A DNA stretch of 64,000 bases from Rhizobium grahamii CCGE 502 (GTDB lineage: Bacteria; Pseudomonadota; Alphaproteobacteria; Rhizobiales; Rhizobiaceae). Below are positions 60,325 to 64,000 of this stretch, one piece after another. The notes beneath the pieces were generated by a model. It was not told where the DNA came from. It worked only from the letters and a program-made list of their open reading frames with translations, and did not search any database. Where the stretch lies: NCBI RefSeq assembly GCF_000298315.2, contig NZ_AEYE02000033.1:67001-131000 (forward strand). Reading direction: 5' to 3'. Each line of letters opens with the position of its first letter. Within the stretch, counting starts at the first letter, position 1. The translations under genes and the position numbers were made by a program.

Positions 60325-60873
60325 TTGATCGTATTCCTGGACTTCGAAGCATCGTCACTCGGCAAGGACAGCTTCCCGATCGAGGTCGCCTGGGTGTTTC
60401 AGGATGGTCGGTCCCGCTCCTTTCTGATACGCCCCGCGCCCGATTGGACCGATTGGTCGCCCGACGCGGAAGCTATCCATGGAATTTCGCGAGATCAGCT
60501 CGACAGGAACGGCACTGCCGCGGAAGTGGTAGCGCGGCACATGATGAAAGAGCTCGCCGGCAACGACCTCTACGCAAGCGCGCCGTCATGGGACGGAAAA
60601 TGGCTCAGCGTGCTTCTGCGCGCGGGCGACCTGCCACGTCACGCTCTCCGGGTCAGCAGGTCCAAGGAGGCATTTCTCGCTGCTGCGCGTGATCTCATGG
60701 GACCTGCAACGGACGAGGTGGAACTCATCAACCTCGTCGAGGACGTCATCATGACCAGCAGATCCGGCAAACCGGCAAGTCACCGCGCCCTGCCAGATGC
60801 GATGCTTGACCTTGCATGCTGGCATCTGGTGCGAAAGGAAGCAGCACAGCGCACGGGCAAGAGCCTCATCTAA
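60325..60873 (+). CDS. DEDD-type 3'-5' exonuclease-like protein
   Basis: A 182-residue RNase H-fold protein. IVFLDFEASSLGKDSFPIEV supplies the first Asp-x-Glu pair, EAIHGISRDQL the second block, and the late SHRALPDAMLDLACW the C-terminal His/Asp pair. The region around ASAPSWDGKWLS probably gives another acidic ligand. The start is a TTG at 60325 without a strong ribosome binding site, so the true start is uncertain. It stands alone. Its substrate (DNA or RNA) is unknown. Confidence 0.72.
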   Translation: MIVFLDFEASSLGKDSFPIEVAWVFQDGRSRSFLIRPAPDWTDWSPDAEAIHGISRDQLDRNGTAAEVVARHMMKELAGNDLYASAPSWDGKWLSVLLRAGDLPRHALRVSRSKEAFLAAARDLMGPATDEVELINLVEDVIMTSRSGKPASHRALPDAMLDLACWHLVRKEAAQRTGKSLI

Positions 60874-61283
60874 CCAGGCGTGTCGCTCTTGACCGCCTCA
60901 TTCTTCTCGTCAGAAAGGCCGCGCCGTGGCAATCACGACCAGCTTGACCTTGGCCGTCTAACGCAAGCCGAGCGCCAATGTGTTTAATGCCGTCCGACCC
61001 GATAGGCTTGGGACCCCCGGCTCCAACTCGCGGTGAAATTCTGCTTCCACAGAGAGCGCCCCGCTGAAAAAGGGCAAGAACGCCCTCAAATGATTTGGGC
61101 CGCGAAGGGGCACTTCCACGGCTTGCCGTCGGTCCAGCGCTCGATCGTACATTTTCAACAGGCGGAGCAAGCGATGATGCGGTGCCCCTTACAAAACGGC
61201 AGGGCGTTCCTGCGCGTCGCGGCACTCGTATCGGAGCAATTTCCAGGCATCGATCGGCAAGCGCACGGTATGCCGGCAATGTT
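60874..61283. other. Intergenic, nothing recognised
   Basis: About 410 bases separate the exonuclease-like gene from the end of the ATPase gene. Several overlapping frames exist but none is protein-like throughout. Minus-strand fragments such as CTIERWTDGKPWKCP suggest old degraded coding DNA at most. Confidence 0.4.
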
Positions 61284-62453
61284 TCATTTTATCCAGTTGC
61301 GGACCAGGTAGTCGCCGAACAATGGCACCGTGAAATCGACATCTCCATAGGAGGGACTGTAGATCATGCCCTTCTTGATGAGGCTTGCCCGCACCGGCCC
61401 GAACTTGCTCGGCGGCTCTTTCATCATATCGGCCACGTCGCCGGATTTGTAGGGCCCCATACCAAGCCTGGCCATGGCGAAAACATAGTCACGTTCACGC
61501 GGCGTCAGGCGATCGAAACGCACCCGGAAGAACCCTTCATCAAGCCTGTGCAGAGCCTTCTTCGCCGATTGATTAATGTCTGCTGCGTCTATCGGCGAGT
61601 AATCCGCCGCGTTCCAAGCCTGATAGCCCCATTCCTGCAGGAAGTAGGGGTAACCGCGGGTCTGCGCGATGATTGCCTGTAATGCCTCGACGTTGATCCT
61701 TTCGCCCTCTTCCTCGATGGGATTCTTGATGGCGAGCTCGGCCGACGGCTGGTCCAAGGCGCCGACTGACGGATAGGTAAACAGCCGCTCGGCATAGGAC
61801 TTTGCGTCGCCGGAAAGCGCCGCGACCTGAGGCAGGCCGGCACCAAAAAACAGGACCGGAAGGCCTTTTTGACTGATCCGGTGAATGGCAACAATCAACG
61901 CCGCATAGTCCCGTTCGCCGAGGTACTGGATCTCATCGATGAGCAGCGTCCATCCGCGCCCTGCAGCTTTCGCTGCCTCCCCGACGCGGACAAACAGTTC
62001 GGCAAGATCGTATTCGATGTTGCCGCTATCCGCCGTTCCGGTTTCAGGGTCGACCGAAAGGGCGAAGTCTCCCATTTCAACTTTGAATATCGAGGCAAAG
62101 CTGCGGAGCGCCCGCATCGCGCTGAAGGCATTGGCTTTCGCCTTTTCAACGACGCTGAGCTTGCGAAGCACTTGGTGGATGCGCGGATAGAGAAGCGTTG
62201 GCAGGGGAATCCCTTCAGGCCCTTCTACCATCGATGTCAGATGGCCGTGCTCCTCGGCGATCTGCTCGATCTTGTTCAGGAGAACGGTCTTTCCGACGCC
62301 CCGGAGACCAAGCAGGATTTGTGAACGTGCAGGCTTGCCTCGAATGACACGCTGAACGGCGATACGGGCGTCTTCAAGAATGCCATTGCGACCAGCTAGT
62401 TCAGGCGGCTGAGACCCAGCCCCGGGTGCGAACGGATTGCGAACCTCATCCAT
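61284..62453 (-). CDS. Orphan AAA+ ATPase (ORC/archaeal-ATPase-like)
   Basis: A 389-residue P-loop ATPase. Walker A is LLGLRGVGKTVLLNKIEQ at about residue 50, Walker B is WTLLIDEIQYLGERDY at about 170, and sensor-like VLFFGAGLPQVAALSG follows. After residue 300 come a helical lid and a winged-helix-like C-terminus (RLTPRERDYVFAMARLG, SLIKKGMIYSPSYG). The architecture resembles ORC1/Cdc6-like or STAND-related ATPases often called ATP-binding proteins in mobile or stress loci. No partner gene is adjacent. A palindrome lies immediately upstream of the start. Confidence 0.75.
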   Translation of the reverse strand: MDEVRNPFAPGAGSQPPELAGRNGILEDARIAVQRVIRGKPARSQILLGLRGVGKTVLLNKIEQIAEEHGHLTSMVEGPEGIPLPTLLYPRIHQVLRKLSVVEKAKANAFSAMRALRSFASIFKVEMGDFALSVDPETGTADSGNIEYDLAELFVRVGEAAKAAGRGWTLLIDEIQYLGERDYAALIVAIHRISQKGLPVLFFGAGLPQVAALSGDAKSYAERLFTYPSVGALDQPSAELAIKNPIEEEGERINVEALQAIIAQTRGYPYFLQEWGYQAWNAADYSPIDAADINQSAKKALHRLDEGFFRVRFDRLTPRERDYVFAMARLGMGPYKSGDVADMMKEPPSKFGPVRASLIKKGMIYSPSYGDVDFTVPLFGDYLVRNWIK

Positions 62454-62457
62454 GGCT

Positions 62458-62480
62458 TATATCCGGTTTAAGGGGATATA
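62458..62480. promoter_or_regulatory. Palindrome at the AAA+ ATPase start
   Basis: Arms TATATCC and GGATATA with a 9-base spacer, beginning four bases from the ATG at 62453 and followed upstream by AT-rich DNA. The position overlaps the expected ribosome binding site and early transcript, so it could be an operator or an RNA hairpin controlling translation. Confidence 0.45.
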
Positions 62481-63050
62481 GCATCAATACATTATAACTA
62501 TCTATATGCCAATATAAGTTTTTAGCGAAGGTTTTGGCGTGTCATGCAGAAATGCGGCTTCAGGTTGCGAAGACCCTCATAGTCGCAGGCAGTGAAGTTT
62601 GTGGCGGCGGCCTGGGTCCTGGGCCTGGCATTGACGCTGTGGGCGCCTCTTGGAGGTGTGAAGGCATGAGGGTCGGTGCGCGCAAACTCTTCGTTACAAG
62701 CTTCTCAACCCGAAAGCCATCATCGTTGGACTGGTCATGGTGCCATCTGTCCGAGCGGGTGTGGTTCTGACTATTTTGGTATTGTCCGGCAATCACGGCC
62801 GCACCCTGCGCTCTGTGGCTTGCGTTTGGGCGGGCAATAATCGGCCGCCGGCAGGAGATACCCGGTTTTGCCCGGCGCTGCGGCTCCGCGGTGCTACAGG
62901 TCTTCTCGGTCATGCTGACGCTGAGCGGCTTCGCCTGACCCGCAATCGGCCCTATTCTTTCTCTCTCGACAATCGCCAGGCCGGGTAGCCATCGCTTGCA
63001 CCACTCCCCGAGAAAGTCCACATAGTGGACTATTCCCGTCAAGCCAGGAG
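62481..63050. other. Intergenic, no confident gene
   Basis: The first 50 bases are AT-rich promoter-like DNA for the ATPase. The rest is ordinary-composition sequence without a recognisable protein. A long minus-strand frame (62560-63204) overlaps the HAD gene and shows no family features. Confidence 0.4.
63015..63031. promoter_or_regulatory. Palindrome upstream of the HAD phosphatase gene
   Basis: Perfect 7-base arms AGTCCAC and GTGGACT with a 3-base spacer, ending 26 bases before the GTG start. It is a good candidate operator for a dimeric regulator. The GntR/UTRA protein encoded just beyond the gene is an obvious candidate. Confidence 0.45.
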
Positions 63051-63056
63051 ATGACC

Positions 63057-63734
63057 GTGCCGCCCCAGTTTCCCGATCAAAAGCAATATGCCGCGTTCCT
63101 CTTCGACATGGACGGCACCATCCTGAGTTCAAAGGCGGCGGCAGAGCGGGTCTGGGGTCATTGGGCGGAGCGCCACGGGCTTGATCCCGTGCGCTTCTTG
63201 CCAACCATGCATGGGAAGCGCGGGGTCGACACGATACGTCAGCTCGGCCTGCCCGGCATCGATCCTGTCTTGGAAGCCGACAAGATCACGCAAGCCGAGA
63301 TCGACGACGTCGATGGTGTTGTCGCCATTCCCGGCGCGGTGAGCTTCCTCGCCGCTCTTCCACCCGATCGCTGGGCGATCGTGACATCGTCGACCAAGGC
63401 TCTGGCGCTACGCCGCCTTGACGCAGCAGGGCTGCCCGTCCCCCGTTTCATGGTCACCGGAGACGACGTTACAATCGGCAAGCCGAATCCCCAATGCTAC
63501 ATCCTTGGCGCCGAGGTCCTTGGTGTTCGACCAGCCGAATGCCTCGTCTTTGAAGACGTCGAGGCCGGTGTACAAGCGGGTGAAGCGGCAGGAGCCGGCG
63601 TCATGGTGATTACTGCTGCCGGTCATAAGCACGATTTTGGCAATCGCCCCTCGATCGACGACTACACGACCATCTCCCCCGCAATCAGAGGTGACGGGCT
63701 GATGATTGTGAGAAGGCCTCAGATCATCGGGTAG
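63057..63734 (+). CDS. HAD-superfamily sugar/polyol phosphatase-like hydrolase
   Basis: A 225-residue HAD hydrolase of the beta-phosphoglucomutase/GPP-like subgroup. Motif I is FLFDMDGTILSSKAAAERVW, motif II WAIVTSSTKALALRR, motif III GKPNPQCYILGAEVLG and motif IV VFEDVEAGVQAGEAAG. Relatives dephosphorylate glycerol phosphate, mannitol phosphate or similar compounds. ATG 63051 abuts AGGAG with no spacing. GTG 63057 lies six bases after it and is therefore the likely start. It is convergent with a GntR/UTRA regulator gene. Confidence 0.82.
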   Translation: MPPQFPDQKQYAAFLFDMDGTILSSKAAAERVWGHWAERHGLDPVRFLPTMHGKRGVDTIRQLGLPGIDPVLEADKITQAEIDDVDGVVAIPGAVSFLAALPPDRWAIVTSSTKALALRRLDAAGLPVPRFMVTGDDVTIGKPNPQCYILGAEVLGVRPAECLVFEDVEAGVQAGEAAGAGVMVITAAGHKHDFGNRPSIDDYTTISPAIRGDGLMIVRRPQIIG

Positions 63735-63836
63735 CCGTGTCCGGGCCTTCTAAAAAGCCACTACGGTTGGTCATTGGTCTCTGCGGCCTCCCATTGTGTT
63801 GAAACGGGTGGGCCGGCATCCTTCCAGCGATCAAAA

Positions 63837-64000
63837 TCAGCCATAGTGCTTGAAGTCGCCCGTGGCCGACTGCAGCAGTGTCAGCGGATACCGCTCGGGA
63901 TGGTGGATCAGGGATGTCATGTTTATCGGCCGGTCACGCTCATCAAAGGCGATCTGGTCGACGGTCAGCACGGCCCCCGGCTGTGGAAGCTCGAGGAGTT
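63837..64000 (-). CDS. GntR family regulator with UTRA domain, 3' end only
   Basis: The minus strand reads in from the window edge: LELPQPGAVLTVDQIAFDE, then RDRPINMTSLIHHPERYPLT and LLQSATGDFKHYG before a TGA at 63837-63839. The pattern (a conserved D-x-RPI strand followed by a YPL-type segment) is the C-terminal part of a UTRA effector domain. The HTH and most of the gene lie outside the window. It may regulate the convergent HAD gene. Confidence 0.72.
   Translation of the reverse strand, partial: LLELPQPGAVLTVDQIAFDERDRPINMTSLIHHPERYPLTLLQSATGDFKHYG

Noticed and set aside
62560-63204. 214-codon minus-strand frame upstream of and overlapping the HAD gene
   Set aside because: It is arginine/proline-rich with no domain, and its 3' part is antisense to the clear HAD motifs.

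Overview
The window reads as chromosome or megaplasmid DNA of an alphaproteobacterium of the Rhizobium/Agrobacterium/Sinorhizobium group. The reasons are a Pha-type (Mrp) antiporter with fused A and B subunits, a complete rhizobial/brucella-type erythritol locus (eryEFG, eryABCD, eryR, tpiB, rpiB), a solitary FMN-riboswitch-controlled type 2 lumazine synthase, DUF3422 and DUF1194 proteins, and high-GC coding with short low-GC regulatory gaps. It is mostly accessory catabolism: transporter plus enzyme cassettes, each with its own regulator. No rRNA, tRNA, CRISPR array, intact insertion sequence or prophage was recognised.

Layout. 0.3-4.6 kb: DUF3422 membrane protein, FAD amine oxidase, CPA1 cation/proton antiporter. 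4.8-5.2 kb: a frameshifted, truncated marC remnant. 5.6-6.8 kb: two uncharacterised proteins. 7.0-13.1 kb: phaABCDEFG antiporter operon on the minus strand, with a small HTH protein divergent from it. 13.5-19.3 kb: lipoprotein, small HTH-like protein, DMT exporter divergent from a MocR-type regulator, DUF1194 VWA protein, trypsin/PDZ protease, small conserved protein. 19.4-27.2 kb: acid-sugar cassette made of a GntR/FCD regulator, a PdxA-like dehydrogenase, a tripartite tricarboxylate-type transporter, a TIM-barrel isomerase-like enzyme and a fused DhaK-DhaL kinase. 27.3-30.2 kb: SbmA/BacA-related ABC protein with a coupled small ORF, then two small hypotheticals.

30.7-49.2 kb is a polyol island. 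On the minus strand lie DUF2291, eryE, eryF and eryG, a terminator, then a DeoR regulator, a second FGGY kinase and a second GlpD-like dehydrogenase. On the plus strand lie eryA, eryB, eryC, eryD, eryR, tpiB/eryH, rpiB/eryI and a DhaK/DhaL pair. Established ery biochemistry takes erythritol through phosphorylation, oxidation and three isomerisations to D-erythrose 4-phosphate. The two DhaK-type kinases and the second kinase/dehydrogenase pair suggest that several four-carbon substrates drain into the same isomerases (inference).

49.3-58.8 kb: FMN riboswitch and ribH, a degenerate acylphosphatase-like protein, then a compact cluster. It holds a stand-alone Rieske protein, an oxygenase that keeps its mononuclear iron site but lacks its own Rieske motif, a GST-like protein, a purine/pterin-type aminohydrolase and a BMP-type nucleobase/nucleoside ABC transporter. 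The oxygenase plus GST pairing resembles the NdmC/NdmE part of bacterial caffeine N7-demethylation. It is the most interesting system here: an uncharacterised N-methylpurine (or related heterocycle) route is my working inference.

58.8-64 kb: sparse DNA with an ArsR-type regulator, an exonuclease-like protein, an orphan AAA+ ATPase behind a palindrome, a HAD phosphatase and the C-terminal end of a GntR/UTRA regulator cut by the window edge.
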